Origin: Paraconexibacter algicola
Lineage (GTDB): Bacteria; Actinomycetota; Thermoleophilia; Solirubrobacterales; Solirubrobacteraceae
Reading direction: 5' to 3'
Assembly (NCBI RefSeq): GCF_003044185.1
Contig: NZ_PYYB01000004.1
Span: 186,001-250,000 of the forward strand
Length of the DNA stretch: 64,000 nt
Under the pieces are notes generated by a model. That model searched no databases, was not told the origin of the DNA, and saw only the letters and a program-made list of their open reading frames with translations. Positions 18,370 through 28,197 of this stretch are shown piece by piece (the first letter of the stretch is position 1; each line of letters starts with the position of its first letter). The position numbers and the translations under genes were made by a program.

Positions 18370-19173
18370 ATGGCGGACATCGGGGCCACCCTGCGAGAGG
18401 CGCGCATGCGCGCCCGGATCGACATCTCGGAGATCGAGGCCGAGACGAAGATCCGGGCGAAGTACCTGCGCGCGCTCGAGAACGAGGAGTGGGACCTGCT
18501 GCCGGGGCCGACGTTCGTCAAGACGTTCCTGCGCACCTACGCGGACGTCCTGGGCCTCGACTCCAAGCTCCTGGTGGAGGAGTACAAGCTCCGCCACGAG
18601 CGCCCGAACCTCACCGAGCTGCGGCCGATCGGGGCGCCGCAGCCCGGCCGCCGGCGCCCGCGCCCGCAGCCGACCGGCGTGCCCCGCGGTTACGTCGTCG
18701 GCCTCGTCGTCGTGCTGCTGCTCGGCACGCTGTACCTGCTCGGCCGCGGCGGCGGGGACGACGAGCCCGCGGTCGCCACGACGACGCAGCAGCGCACGAC
18801 GACCGACGCGACGCGCCCCGCGGCCGACGCGACCCCCGCGCCCAGCGCGACCCCGGCGGCGACGGCGACCGCGACCCCGGCCGCGCGGACCGTCCGGCTG
18901 CGTGTGGTCCCGACCGGGCAGGTGTTCGTCTGCCTGACGGCCGCGGGCGGCCGCACGCTGATCGACGGGCAGATCCTCGACACCACGAGCCAGACCCGGA
19001 CGTTCCGCTCCTCGCGGTTCCGGATCACGCTCGGCAACGCGGCCGCGCGGCTGCGGATCGACGGAAAGGACCGGGACGTGGCCGACAACGCCGAGGGCAT
19101 CGGGTACGAGATCACGCCGGGCGGGAAGCGCCGCACGCTCTCGCCGGAGAACCGACCGGTCTGCGACGGCTGA
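18370..19173 (+). CDS. RodZ-like helix-turn-helix membrane protein
   Basis: The 267-residue protein has an N-terminal HTH_25 domain ([26 protein letters not shown], written here in part) with the family's [22 protein letters not shown] motif. A basic linker and one transmembrane helix (about residues 102-122) follow. Then come a Thr/Ala/Pro-rich spacer and a DUF4115-like beta domain ending in [18 protein letters not shown]. This is the RodZ architecture: the cytoplasmic HTH contacts the elongation machinery and the outer beta domain lies in the wall. In actinobacteria the gene commonly sits between ftsK and cinA/pgsA, as here. It overlaps cinA by one base (TGATG). Confidence 0.88.
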   Translation: MADIGATLREARMRARIDISEIEAETKIRAKYLRALENEEWDLLPGPTFVKTFLRTYADVLGLDSKLLVEEYKLRHERPNLTELRPIGAPQPGRRRPRPQPTGVPRGYVVGLVVVLLLGTLYLLGRGGGDDEPAVATTTQQRTTTDATRPAADATPAPSATPAATATATPAARTVRLRVVPTGQVFVCLTAAGGRTLIDGQILDTTSQTRTFRSSRFRITLGNAAARLRIDGKDRDVADNAEGIGYEITPGGKRRTLSPENRPVCDG

Positions 19174-20459
19174 TGCCCCGCGCCGGCATCGTCGTCACCG
19201 GCACCGAGGTGCTGACCGGTCGCGTGGTCGACCGCAACGGCCCGTGGCTGGCCGAGCGCCTGCGCGACCTCGGGGTCGACCTCGCGCACATCGCGGTCGT
19301 CGGGGACCGCCCGGGGGACGTGGAGGCCGCCCTGCGGTTCTTCGCCGCCGAGGGCGTCGACGTCGTCTGCACGAGCGGCGGGCTCGGTCCCACCGAGGAC
19401 GACCTCACCGCCCAGGTCGTCGGGGACTTCCAGGGCCGGCCGCTGGAGCATCAGCCCGCGCTCGAGGAGCGCGTCTGGGCGGTGGTCAGCGGCCTGCTCT
19501 CCCGCTGGCCGGGCCTCGACCAGGACGCGCTGCGCCAGTCCGCGCGCAAGCAGGCGATGGTGCCGCGCGGCGCAAACGTCCTCGACCCGGTCGGGACCGC
19601 GCCCGGGCTGGTCGTCCCGCCCCCGGACGGGGCCGCCGGCCCGACCGTCGTCGTGCTGCCGGGCCCGCCGCGCGAGCTGCAGCCGATGTGGCGCGACGCC
19701 GAGGCCAACCCGCTGTTCCGGGCGGCGATCGCGGGCGCGACGGTCTACGAGCAGCGGATGCTGCGCCTGTTCGGCATCCCGGAGTCGGAGATCGCCGAGA
19801 CGATGCGGCAGGCGCGCGACGCGGGCGTCGACCTCGACGCGCTGGAGATCACGACGTGCCTGCGCCGCGGCGAGGTCGAGATCGTGACGCGCTACGAGCC
19901 GCAGGCCGCGGCGACGTATGCGGCGTTCGACGCGGCGGTCCGGGAACGGCACGCCGACACCCTGTTCTCCGACGACGGGACCTCGGTCGACCAGCAGGTC
20001 GCCGAGCTGCTGCGGTCCTCGGGTCGCACGATCGCGACCGCGGAGTCGTGCACCGGCGGGCTGCTGCTCGGCCGGCTGACGGAGCTCGCGGGTTCGTCGG
20101 ACTACGTGCTCGGCGGGATCGTGGCGTACGCCAACGCGGTGAAGTCCGCGGTCGCCGGGGTGGACCCGGCGCTGATCGAGCGTGTCGGGGCGGTCTCGCA
20201 GGAGGTCGCCGAGGCGCTGGCCGACGGGGCGCGGAGCGTCACCGGCGCGGACGTCGGGGTCGGGATCACCGGGGTGGCCGGGCCGGGCGGCGGGACCGAG
20301 GAGAAGCCGGTGGGCCTGGTGTGGCTGTCGGTCGCCGTCGGCGACGCGCAGCGGCTGACGCGCAGCATCACGATCCCCGGCTCGCGCGCGGACGTCCGCG
20401 ATCGCGCGACGACCGTGGGCCTGCATCTCGTGCGTCGCGCCCTCCTCGGCGAGTCCTGA
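19173..20459 (+). CDS. cinA: CinA family protein (competence/damage-inducible)
   Basis: The 428-residue protein joins an N-terminal MoCF/COG1058 domain ([32 protein letters not shown]) with a C-terminal nicotinamide-nucleotide amidase domain ([28 protein letters not shown]). Family members hydrolyse ADP-ribose and deamidate NMN in pyridine nucleotide recycling. The cinA-recA order is conserved in many Gram-positive bacteria. Here recA has its own LexA-regulated promoter in the 154-base gap, so co-transcription is at most partial. Confidence 0.95.
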   Translation: MPRAGIVVTGTEVLTGRVVDRNGPWLAERLRDLGVDLAHIAVVGDRPGDVEAALRFFAAEGVDVVCTSGGLGPTEDDLTAQVVGDFQGRPLEHQPALEERVWAVVSGLLSRWPGLDQDALRQSARKQAMVPRGANVLDPVGTAPGLVVPPPDGAAGPTVVVLPGPPRELQPMWRDAEANPLFRAAIAGATVYEQRMLRLFGIPESEIAETMRQARDAGVDLDALEITTCLRRGEVEIVTRYEPQAAATYAAFDAAVRERHADTLFSDDGTSVDQQVAELLRSSGRTIATAESCTGGLLLGRLTELAGSSDYVLGGIVAYANAVKSAVAGVDPALIERVGAVSQEVAEALADGARSVTGADVGVGITGVAGPGGGTEEKPVGLVWLSVAVGDAQRLTRSITIPGSRADVRDRATTVGLHLVRRALLGES

Positions 20460-20510
20460 CGCGCCAGCTTTCTGCGCGCCCGTGTCCGCAGGATCGGCAC
20501 GGAATCGATG

Positions 20511-20524
20511 CGAACACGTGTTTC
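20511..20524 (+). promoter_or_regulatory. LexA (SOS) box before recA
   Basis: CGAACACGTGTTTC matches the Gram-positive/actinobacterial SOS consensus CGAACRNRYGTTYC at every position. It overlaps the presumed -35 box of recA, so LexA binding would block transcription until DNA damage. Confidence 0.85.
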
Positions 20525-20549
20525 CATGACACGTCCCGGTCCCTAGCCT
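20521..20549 (+). promoter_or_regulatory. recA promoter
   Basis: TTTCCA (20521-20526) and TAGCCT (20544-20549) are separated by 17 bases, a fair -35/-10 pair. The transcript would have a leader of about 57 bases and an AGAGG ribosome binding site at 20598-20603 before ATG 20614. This is one of the few genes here with a conventional leader. Confidence 0.6.
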
Positions 20550-20613
20550 CAGTTCCGTCCGAACCGAGGCCCATAGTCCCTCGGGCCCTACTGCGACGAG
20601 AGGTTTCACCGAG

Positions 20614-21726
<1,113 letters not shown>

Positions 21727-21745
21727 TCCCGGGGCACCCGCGCAC

Positions 21746-22258
21746 GTGACCCCCGAGCAGGAGCAGACCGCCGCTCGCGTGCTGGACCCGGCCGCCCGGT
21801 TCCAGCACGCGATCGACCTCGCGTACCGGTACCTCGGGTACCGGGACCGCACGGTGGTGGAGCTGCGCCGCCACCTCGAGTCCAAGCGGGTCGAGCCGCG
21901 CACGATCGACGAGGTCGTCGCGGAGCTGCAGGTCCAGGGCTACGTCGACGACGCGCGGTTCGCGGTCCGGTTCGCCGAGGACCGTCGCACGCTCGACGCG
22001 TGGGGCGCCGACCGGATCGAGCGCAAGCTCCTGCAGGCCGGCGTCTCGCCGGAGCACATCGCCGCGGCGCTCGCCGCGCAGGACGGGGAGGAGGAGCTCG
22101 ACGCCGCCGTCGCGCTCCTGCGCCGCCGCTACCGCGACGCCCCCGAGACCGACCGCGAGCGCGAACGCGCGCTCGGCATGCTCGTCCGCAAGGGCTACGC
22201 GCTCGAGCTCGCGTACGACGCCGTGCGCGCCTTCGAGCGCGACCGACTCGTCGACTGA
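21746..22258 (+). CDS. recX: Regulatory protein RecX
   Basis: RecX binds RecA filaments and limits their activity. The 170-residue protein has the three tandem three-helix repeats of the family: YRYLGYRDRTVVELRRHLESK, then QGYVDDARFAVRFAEDRR with the conserved Y-V/I-D/N-D-x-x-F-A motif, then a C-terminal repeat ending LVRKGYALELAYDAVRAFE. I chose GTG 21746 because the preceding in-frame sequence lies in recA. Its position directly after recA supports the call. Confidence 0.93.
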   Translation: MTPEQEQTAARVLDPAARFQHAIDLAYRYLGYRDRTVVELRRHLESKRVEPRTIDEVVAELQVQGYVDDARFAVRFAEDRRTLDAWGADRIERKLLQAGVSPEHIAAALAAQDGEEELDAAVALLRRRYRDAPETDRERERALGMLVRKGYALELAYDAVRAFERDRLVD

Positions 22259-22428
22259 CGCCGGGCCTGCGGGCGACCGCACAGCCGAGCGGGCGGGGTC
22301 GCACGCCGGCGGGCCAGGTTCGCGCGGTCGCGGGCGCGGCGGCGCCCGGCGGGTCGTGCGCCGCAATCAGGGCGGGGCGGGGCGGGGGCGCCATGAACGC
22401 GCGGCTTGCGCGGCGGCGAGGTCCTCGA

Positions 22429-22467
22429 GTGGACGGCTGATCCTTCCCGGAAGCATGAGGCGTCCAC
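22429..22467. repeat. Imperfect 39-bp palindrome, copy A
   Basis: The outer arms are GTGGACG and CGTCCAC. Sixteen of 19 symmetric positions pair around a central C, with single mismatches at the 8th, 11th and 14th positions, that is every third base. The core reads CTTCC-C-GGAAG. Confidence 0.7.
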
Positions 22468-22539
22468 GGGCGCGGGGCGTGGCCGCGGCCAGCCCGCCGG
22501 ATCCATGCCGCGGACGGCCACCATTGCCCGCGGTGGCGA

Positions 22540-22578
22540 GTGGGCCGCTGATCCTCCCCGGAGGAATGAGGCGTCCAC
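22540..22578. repeat. Imperfect 39-bp palindrome, copy B
   Basis: Same length and same ends (GTGG...GTCCAC) as copy A. The core is changed on both arms to TCCTCC-CC-GGAGGA, keeping the inner stem through paired T-to-C and A-to-G changes. It lies 111 bases downstream of copy A. Confidence 0.7.
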
Positions 22579-22765
22579 GACGCGGGCGCGGGGCCACGGC
22601 CGGTCGCGTACGTCGAGCCGGGCCCGGCCCGGCAGGGTGCGTCGGGCGGCGACCGGGCCCGTCCCGAGCCGCGTCGGGTGCGTGCGCGGGCGCCCGGGCC
22701 CGGTCGCAGGCGGCATGCACGCGCGCGCCCGGGCCCGCGCCCCACCGCGCCCGCCGGGCCGCGTC

Positions 22766-22804
22766 GTGGACCGCTCATCCTTCCCGGAAGGACCAGGTCG
22801 GAGA
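22766..22804. repeat. Degenerate 39-bp palindrome, copy C
   Basis: The left half (GTGGACCGCTCATCCTTCC) matches copies A and B and the inner stem is perfect (TCCTTCC-C-GGAAGGA), but the right outer arm has diverged. It begins 226 bases after copy B. Confidence 0.6.
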
Positions 22805-22854
22805 CGACACGCGCGTCCGGGCGACGGTTCGTCCAGCGGCGGGAGGCCGGGCGG

Positions 22855-22860
22855 TAGCAT
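22855..22860 (+). promoter_or_regulatory. Possible -10 box of rny (TAGCAT)
   Basis: TAGCAT fits TANNNT but has no convincing -35. If used, the rny mRNA would carry a leader of about 200 bases, unlike most genes here. Confidence 0.3.
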
Positions 22861-23070
22861 CGGCGGTGCGACGTGCCGGACCGCCGGCGACCCGCCTGAC
22901 CCACGCACCACCGCAGCACCCGACACCCGCAGGACCAGACACCCGAACCAGCCAGCGGCACCGCCGCCCGACCCCACCGACTCGCCCGGGCCCGAGGCCC
23001 GCCCGTCGCCTGAACGCCACACCGGAGACCGGCCCGCGACGTTCCCGCGAGGTCGGGGGGAGGAACGGAC

Positions 23071-24588
23071 ATGGAACTCGTCATCGGCGCGATCGTCCTC
23101 GCGGCGGGCATCGTGGTCGGCGCATTCGTCGTCGGACGCGGACGCGGGCGCCCCGCCGCCACCGGCACGGAGCCAGCCGCGTCCAGCGCCGCCGTACAGG
23201 ACACGCTCGTGCGCCGGCTCGACGAGCTCGACGCCCGCGAACGCGCGCTGCGCGAGCGCGAGGCCACCCTCGACACCCGGGAGCGCGACGTGGAGAACCA
23301 GCTCGCCGCCGGACGCCGCGAGCTCGAGAACACGCTCGACACGCGCCAGCGCGAGCTCGAGAACGCGCTCGCCGCCCGCCGCCGCGAGCTCGACGACACG
23401 GTCGCCGCCCGCCAGCGCGACCTCGACGAGCTCGTCGCCCAGCGCGTCGCGGCCCTCGAGCGCCTGTCCGGGCTCACCGCCGGCCAGGCGCGGCAGGCGC
23501 TGCTCAAGGAGGTCGAGGACCAGGCCCGCCACGACCGCGCCCGCCTGCTGCGCCAGATCGAGGACGAGACCAAGCACGAGGCCGAGCGCCGCGTCCGCTC
23601 GATCCTCTCGGTCGCGATGCAGCGCCTCGCCGCCTCGCACGCCGCCGAGACGACCGTGTCGGTCGTGCAGCTCCCCGGCGACGAGATGAAGGGCCGCATC
23701 ATCGGCCGCGAAGGCCGCAACATCCGCGCCCTGGAGAACCTCACCGGCGTCGACTTCATCATCGACGACACGCCCGGGGCGGTCGTGCTGAGCGCCTTCG
23801 ACGGCGTCCGGCGCGAGGTCGCGCGCCTCACCCTGGAGAAGCTCCTGCAGGACGGCCGGATCCACCCGGCGCGCATCGAGGAGACCTACTACCAGGCCAA
23901 GTCCGAGCTCGAGTCCCACATGCAGGAGGCGGGGGAGACCGCGGTCCTCGAAGCCGGCGTGCAGGGCCTCGACGTCGAGCTGACCCGCACGCTCGGCCGC
24001 CTGAAGTTCCGCACCAGCTACGGGCAGAACGTCCTCGCGCACTCCGTCGAGTGCGCGCAGCTCGCCGCGCTCATGGCCGACGAGCTCGGCGCCAGCGCCA
24101 AGACCGCCCGACGCGCCGCGCTGCTGCACGACATCGGCAAGGCCGTCAGCCACGAGATCGAGGGCCCGCACGCGCTCGTCGGCGGCGACCTCGCCCGCCG
24201 GCACGGGGAGCCCGAGGCCGTCGCGCACGCAATGGAGGCCCACCACAACGAGGTCGAGCCCCAGACCGTCGAGGCCGTCATCGTCCAGGCCGCCGACGCC
24301 CTCTCCGGCGCCCGTCCCGGCGCGCGCGGCGAATCGCTGGACCAGTACGTCAAGCGCCTGCGCGAGCTCGAGCAGCTCGCCGCCCGCCACGACGGCGTCG
24401 ACAAGGTCTACGCGATGCAGGCCGGCCGCGAGGTCCGCGTGATCGTCGCCCCCGGCGCCATCACCGACCTCGACGCCACCGACCTCGCCCGCACCATCGC
24501 CCGCGAGATCGAGCAGGAGCTCGAGTACCCGGGCCAGATCAAGGTCACGGTGATCCGCGAGTCGCGCGCGGTCGACTACGCCCGCTGA
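23071..24588 (+). CDS. rny: Ribonuclease Y
   Basis: RNase Y is a membrane-tethered endoribonuclease that starts mRNA decay. The 505-residue protein has one N-terminal transmembrane helix (residues 2-23), a long Arg/Glu/Leu-rich coiled coil (about 45-150, with several near-identical RELEN heptad blocks), a KH domain with GRIIGREGRNIRALE near residue 207, and an HD domain whose metal pair is H353-D354 in LLHDIGKA. A strong GGGGGGAGG ribosome binding site precedes the ATG. The combination with pnp and rnj is expected in actinobacteria. Confidence 0.96.
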   Translation: MELVIGAIVLAAGIVVGAFVVGRGRGRPAATGTEPAASSAAVQDTLVRRLDELDARERALREREATLDTRERDVENQLAAGRRELENTLDTRQRELENALAARRRELDDTVAARQRDLDELVAQRVAALERLSGLTAGQARQALLKEVEDQARHDRARLLRQIEDETKHEAERRVRSILSVAMQRLAASHAAETTVSVVQLPGDEMKGRIIGREGRNIRALENLTGVDFIIDDTPGAVVLSAFDGVRREVARLTLEKLLQDGRIHPARIEETYYQAKSELESHMQEAGETAVLEAGVQGLDVELTRTLGRLKFRTSYGQNVLAHSVECAQLAALMADELGASAKTARRAALLHDIGKAVSHEIEGPHALVGGDLARRHGEPEAVAHAMEAHHNEVEPQTVEAVIVQAADALSGARPGARGESLDQYVKRLRELEQLAARHDGVDKVYAMQAGREVRVIVAPGAITDLDATDLARTIAREIEQELEYPGQIKVTVIRESRAVDYAR

Positions 24589-24596
24589 CCCCTCGC

Positions 24597-24602
24597 TACC
24601 CT
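24597..24602 (+). promoter_or_regulatory. -10 box of miaB (TACCCT)
   Basis: TACCCT ends six bases before GTG 24609 in the 20-base rny-miaB gap, again predicting a leaderless start. Confidence 0.5.
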
Positions 24603-24608
24603 GGGCGG

Positions 24609-25937
24609 GTGCAGAAGCGGTACCACGTGACCACCTTCGGGTGCCAGATGAACGAGCACGACTCCGAGCGGATGAAGGGCATGCTCGAGACGCTCGGGTA
24701 CGCGGAGGTCCCTGAGCCCGACCAGGCCGACCTGATCCTGTTCAACACCTGCTCGATCCGCGAGTCCGCCGACTCGCGCTTCATCGCGCACCTCGGGCAC
24801 GCCAAGCGCCACAAGCGCAACAACCCCGACGTCCTCATCGGCGTCGGCGGCTGCTGGGCGCAGTCCGTCAAGGACGAGGTCTTCCAGCGCTTCCCGTTCG
24901 TCGACGTGGCGTTCGGTCCCGGCCAGATCCACAAGCTCGCCGAGTTCCTCACCAGCGACTCGCTCACCGCCCAGGGCTTCTTCGAGTTCGAGGACTTCCC
25001 CGCGCAGCTGCCGACCAAGCGCGCCCGCGACCTCCACGCGTGGCTGCAGATCAGCGTCGGCTGCAACATGAAGTGCTCGTACTGCATCGTGCCGAGCACC
25101 CGCGGCCGCGAGTCCTCCCGGCCCTTCGACGGGCTCGTGGAGGAGGTCACGCGCCTCGCCGCCGACGGCGTGCGCGAGGTCACGCTGCTCGGGCAGAACG
25201 TCAACGCCTACGGTCGCGACCTGCGGCCGCAGCGGCGCACGTTCGCGGAGCTCCTGCACGCCGTCGACGCCGTCGACGGGATCGAGCGCATCCGCTACAC
25301 CAGCCCGCACCCGCAGGACATGAAGGAGGACGTGGTGCTCGCCCACCGCGACCTCGCCGGTGTCTGCCCGCACATGCACCTGCCGCTGCAGTCGGGCTCC
25401 AGCCGGATCCTCAAGGCGATGCGGCGCACCTACTCGCGCGAGCGCTACCTCGACCGCGTCGCGCTGATCCGCGAGCACGTCCCCGACACGTCGCTGACCA
25501 CCGACATCATCGTCGGCTTCCCGGGGGAGACCGAGGAGGACTTCCAGCAGACGCTCGAGGTCTGCGAGGAGGTCGGCTACGACAGCGCGTTCACGTTCGT
25601 GTTCTCGCCGCGGCGCGGGACCGAGGCGGCCGAGATGACCGAGGGCCTCGTTCCGCACCCGGTGAAGATCGAGCGGATGGAACGGCTCGTCGAGGTCGTG
25701 CAGCGTCGCGCCACCGAACGCGCGCAGCGGTTCGTCGGCCGGACCCTCGACGTGCTCGTGGAGGGCCCGTCGCGCAACGACCCCACGAAGCTCCGCGGCC
25801 GCTCCCCGCACAACAAGGTCGTGAACTTCACCGGGGTGGCCACGCCCGGCGACATCGTGCCCGTGCACATCACCGCGGCGACCAGCCAGACGCTCGCGGG
25901 CGAGGCCTCGCTGCTCGCGACCGCCTCGGCGCGCTGA
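24609..25937 (+). CDS. miaB: tRNA-2-methylthio-N6-dimethylallyladenosine synthase
   Basis: MiaB is a radical SAM methylthiotransferase that converts i6A37 to ms2i6A37 in tRNA. The 442-residue protein has the N-terminal UPF0004 domain with its three cluster cysteines (FGCQMN, NTCSIRE, GGCWAQ), the radical SAM motif C152-N-M-K-C156-S-Y-C159, and a C-terminal TRAM domain (FVGRTLDVLVEG...). I chose GTG 24609 since the protein family begins immediately with K-R-Y-x-V-x-T-F-G-C. Its partner miaA, which makes i6A37, lies 2.3 kb downstream. Confidence 0.97.
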   Translation: MQKRYHVTTFGCQMNEHDSERMKGMLETLGYAEVPEPDQADLILFNTCSIRESADSRFIAHLGHAKRHKRNNPDVLIGVGGCWAQSVKDEVFQRFPFVDVAFGPGQIHKLAEFLTSDSLTAQGFFEFEDFPAQLPTKRARDLHAWLQISVGCNMKCSYCIVPSTRGRESSRPFDGLVEEVTRLAADGVREVTLLGQNVNAYGRDLRPQRRTFAELLHAVDAVDGIERIRYTSPHPQDMKEDVVLAHRDLAGVCPHMHLPLQSGSSRILKAMRRTYSRERYLDRVALIREHVPDTSLTTDIIVGFPGETEEDFQQTLEVCEEVGYDSAFTFVFSPRRGTEAAEMTEGLVPHPVKIERMERLVEVVQRRATERAQRFVGRTLDVLVEGPSRNDPTKLRGRSPHNKVVNFTGVATPGDIVPVHITAATSQTLAGEASLLATASAR

Positions 25938-25939
25938 GC

Positions 25940-26845
25940 ATGGCCGAGCTGCTGCTCGCCAGCTGCGCCGAGTTCCCGCGCCTGGACCCCGACAGCACGC
26001 CGCTGCTGCCGCTGCTGCACGATCGCGGCGTCGCCTGCCGCGTCGCGGCCTGGGACGACCCGCAGGTCGACTGGGCGGACGCCGACGCGGTCCTCGTCCG
26101 CTCGACCTGGGACTACGTCGACCGCCGCGACGCGTTCGTCGCCTGGGCGGACCGCCTCGAGGACGCCGGGGTGCGGCTGTGGCCCGGCGCCGACCTCGTC
26201 ACGTGGAACACCGAGAAGTCCTACCTGCGCGGCCTCGAGGCCGGCGGGATCCGCACGCTCCCGACCGTCTGGGCGGGCCCGCAGGACGACCCCGTCGCGG
26301 CCGTCGCCGCGGTGCGCGACCGCGGCTGGGACGACGTCGTCGCCAAGCCCGTCGTCGGGGCGGGCGCATCGGGCCTGCGCCGCTTCACCGGGGTGCGCGA
26401 CAGCCAGAGCGAGACGCTCGCGCTCATCGAGCACGTCCGGGAGCTCGCCCGCAGCACCGGAGGCGCGATGCTGCAGCCGTACCTGCCCGCGGTCGCCGGG
26501 GCGGGGGAGACGTCCGTCTTCTTCTGCGAGGGCGCCCTGACCCACGCGGTGCGCAAGACCGCGGCCGAGGGCGACTTCCGCGTCCAGGTCGAGCACGGCG
26601 GCACCGCGACCCGGGTCGAGCCGGGCCGCGACGAGCTCGACCTCGCGACGCTCGCCGTCGCCGCCGTCGCCGCACGCGAGGGCACCGCACCGCTGATCGC
26701 GCGCGTCGACCTCGTCCCCGACCTCGACGGCCGCCCGGGCGTCATCGAGGTCGAGCTGATCGAGCCGTGCCTGTTCCTCGGCGTGGCGCCCGACGCGGCC
26801 GCGACGATCGCCGACGCGATCGCGCGCCGCCTCGGCGTGCGCTGA
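25940..26845 (+). CDS. ATP-grasp protein, DcsG/RimK-like
   Basis: The 301-residue protein begins with LLLASCAEFPRLDPDSTPLL and has VAAWDDPQVDWADADAVLVRSTWDY. This matches the pattern of ATP-grasp enzymes related to DcsG (D-cycloserine synthetase) and glutathione-synthetase-like ligases. The ATP-grasp core shows VVAKPVVGAGASGL (lysine and glycine-rich loop) and the metal-binding end GVIEVELIEPCLF. Such enzymes activate a carboxylate with ATP and join it to an amine. The substrate is unknown. It starts two bases after miaB and is probably co-transcribed; it converges with ssb. Confidence 0.85.
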   Translation: MAELLLASCAEFPRLDPDSTPLLPLLHDRGVACRVAAWDDPQVDWADADAVLVRSTWDYVDRRDAFVAWADRLEDAGVRLWPGADLVTWNTEKSYLRGLEAGGIRTLPTVWAGPQDDPVAAVAAVRDRGWDDVVAKPVVGAGASGLRRFTGVRDSQSETLALIEHVRELARSTGGAMLQPYLPAVAGAGETSVFFCEGALTHAVRKTAAEGDFRVQVEHGGTATRVEPGRDELDLATLAVAAVAAREGTAPLIARVDLVPDLDGRPGVIEVELIEPCLFLGVAPDAAATIADAIARRLGVR

Positions 26846-26862
26846 CGGCCGCGCCCGCGCAC

Positions 26863-27306
26863 TCAGGCCGCCGCGACCTGCGGCGCCGCGGTCCCCGCCT
26901 CCTCGCCCGGAGCCGGCGGGGCGGGCTCCGGCGCGACGAGCGCCGCGGGCGGGGCGGGCCGCGCGGGCGCCGACAGCACCCGGACGTCGTCGGCGACGAT
27001 CTCGGTCCGCGGGAAGATCCGCCCGTCGACCCCGTCGGTCCCGGCGATCCACTCCAGCCGTCCCTCGACGAGCACGGGCGCGCCCTCCTGCAGCTCCGCC
27101 ACGCAGCGCTGCGCGAGCGCGCCCCAGACGAGCACGTCGAACTCGTTGCGCCGCCCGACCCAGATCGGCTCCTCCTCCGGGTCCTTCGGCTTGACCTTCT
27201 GGACCGTCATCACGAGCAGGCGCAGGCGGCAGCGACCGTCCAGCGGCCGCGGGTCGGCGAGCAGCTCGCCCTCGAGCAGCACGCGGTTGATGTTCTTCGT
27301 GGCCAT
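26863..27306 (-). CDS. ssb: Single-stranded DNA-binding protein, tailless
   Basis: The 147-residue protein has an OB fold typical of SSB: NRVLLEGELLADP, a middle NEFDVLVWGALAQRCVAELQEGAPVLVEGRLEW and a final DDVRVLS strand. The tail is Pro/Ala-rich and ends QVAAA, without the acidic D-D-x-I-P-F tip that recruits repair proteins. It stands alone rather than with rpsF/rpsR, so it may be a secondary SSB, perhaps for recombination or DNA uptake, rather than the replication SSB. A GGAGGT ribosome binding site lies four bases before the ATG, and a hairpin lies just upstream. Confidence 0.88.
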   Translation of the reverse strand: MATKNINRVLLEGELLADPRPLDGRCRLRLLVMTVQKVKPKDPEEEPIWVGRRNEFDVLVWGALAQRCVAELQEGAPVLVEGRLEWIAGTDGVDGRIFPRTEIVADDVRVLSAPARPAPPAALVAPEPAPPAPGEEAGTAAPQVAAA

Positions 27307-27319
27307 GGGACCTCCGTCG

Positions 27320-27338
27320 GTGGTGGGTGTCCCACCAC
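27320..27338. promoter_or_regulatory. Hairpin in the ssb leader region
   Basis: GTGGTGGG and CCCACCAC form a perfect eight-base stem with loop TGT, between the SDR stop and the ssb start on the reverse strand. It could end the SDR transcript or fold in the ssb leader next to its ribosome binding site; the sequence cannot separate these. Confidence 0.5.
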
Positions 27339-27370
27339 TAGGTCCCGGGAGCGGGGATTCGCCCCCCGGG

Positions 27371-28162
27371 TCAGCGCTTGTCGACCTGCCCGGCGGTCAT
27401 CTCGCCCGCGATCTTCGACGCGCCCGCCAGCTCGCTGACGCGCGCCGCGGTCGCCGGGGCGATCCCCGCGACGAGCGTCCCGACGCGCATCCCCAGCGGG
27501 GCGACGTCGATCTCGCCGCGGTTGCGGACGATCGCGGTGACGACCGCGTCGGCGACCTCCTCCGGGCTGGACGTGCCGACGCCCCGCGGCAGCTCGACGC
27601 CCGCGTCGACGAACATGCCCGCGTCGCGGATGAACCCGGGGAAGACCACGGAGACCCCGATGTTCTTCGCGGCCATCTCGTGCCGCAGCCCCTGCCCGAA
27701 GCCACGCAGGCCGAACTTCGTCGCGTTGTACATCGACGAGTACGGGGAGCCGGTCTTGCCCGCGAGCGAGGAGATGAACACGAAGTGCCCGCCGCCGCGC
27801 GCCGCCAGCCGCTCCGTGTAGTGGCGGGTCATGAGGATCGGCACGCGGAGGTTCACGTCGAGCACGCGGTCGATCTCCTGCGGCGAGAACGAGGTGATCT
27901 CCCCGGTCCCCGGCAGCCCCGCGTTGGCGACGACGACGTCGACGTCCCCGGCCTCCTCCACGAGGCGCTCGGCGGCCGCGGGATCGGCGAGGTCGGCCGC
28001 GATCGCCCGCCCCCCGATCTCCTGCGCGAGCGGCTCGAGCACGTCGGTGCGGCGGCCCGTCAGCACGAGCGTGCCGCCCTCCCGGTGGAGGCGGCGCGCG
28101 ATCGCATGGCCGATGCCGCCGGTCGCGCCGGTCAGCAGGACGGTCTTCCCGTGGAGGTTCAC
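27371..28162 (-). CDS. Short-chain dehydrogenase/reductase
   Basis: The 263-residue SDR has the classical cofactor loop TGATGGIGHA, the structural NAG motif in VVANAGLPG, the catalytic serine in FISSLAGK and the catalytic Y-N-A-T-K pentad. A residue pattern after strand 2 (LTGRR) suggests NADP(H). The C-terminal tail is extended relative to minimal SDRs. It is divergent from miaA; a CAGAAT sequence (28170-28175) ends seven bases before its GTG start. The substrate is unknown. Confidence 0.92.
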   Translation of the reverse strand: MNLHGKTVLLTGATGGIGHAIARRLHREGGTLVLTGRRTDVLEPLAQEIGGRAIAADLADPAAAERLVEEAGDVDVVVANAGLPGTGEITSFSPQEIDRVLDVNLRVPILMTRHYTERLAARGGGHFVFISSLAGKTGSPYSSMYNATKFGLRGFGQGLRHEMAAKNIGVSVVFPGFIRDAGMFVDAGVELPRGVGTSSPEEVADAVVTAIVRNRGEIDVAPLGMRVGTLVAGIAPATAARVSELAGASKIAGEMTAGQVDKR

Positions 28163-28184
28163 GGCGCCGATTCTGCCACGGCGG

Positions 28185-28190
28185 AATACT
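28185..28190 (+). promoter_or_regulatory. -10 box of miaA (AATACT)
   Basis: AATACT keeps the A and T key positions and ends seven bases before GTG 28198. Confidence 0.4.
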
Positions 28191-28197
28191 GCGTCCC

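Larger units (their letters stand above)
22259..23070 (+). other. 812-bp non-coding spacer between recX and rny
   Basis: All six frames are partly open because GC is extreme, but none shows a domain, a hydrophobic core pattern or a plausible start, so I read it as non-coding. It contains three related imperfect palindromes (listed separately), a GC-rich middle with no other recognisable element, and a promoter-like TAGCAT at 22855. The last 200 bases are probably the rny leader, ending in the strong ribosome binding site GGGGGGAGG at 23054-23062. The spacer is by far the longest in the window. Confidence 0.6.

Noticed and set aside
15534-18536. 1000-codon reverse open frame opposite ftsK
   Set aside because: It mirrors ftsK codon positions and contains no recognisable domain.
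22259-23070. Possible protein-coding frames in the recX-rny spacer
   Set aside because: Frames are open in several registers at once and show no start with a binding site, no domain and no normal amino acid profile.
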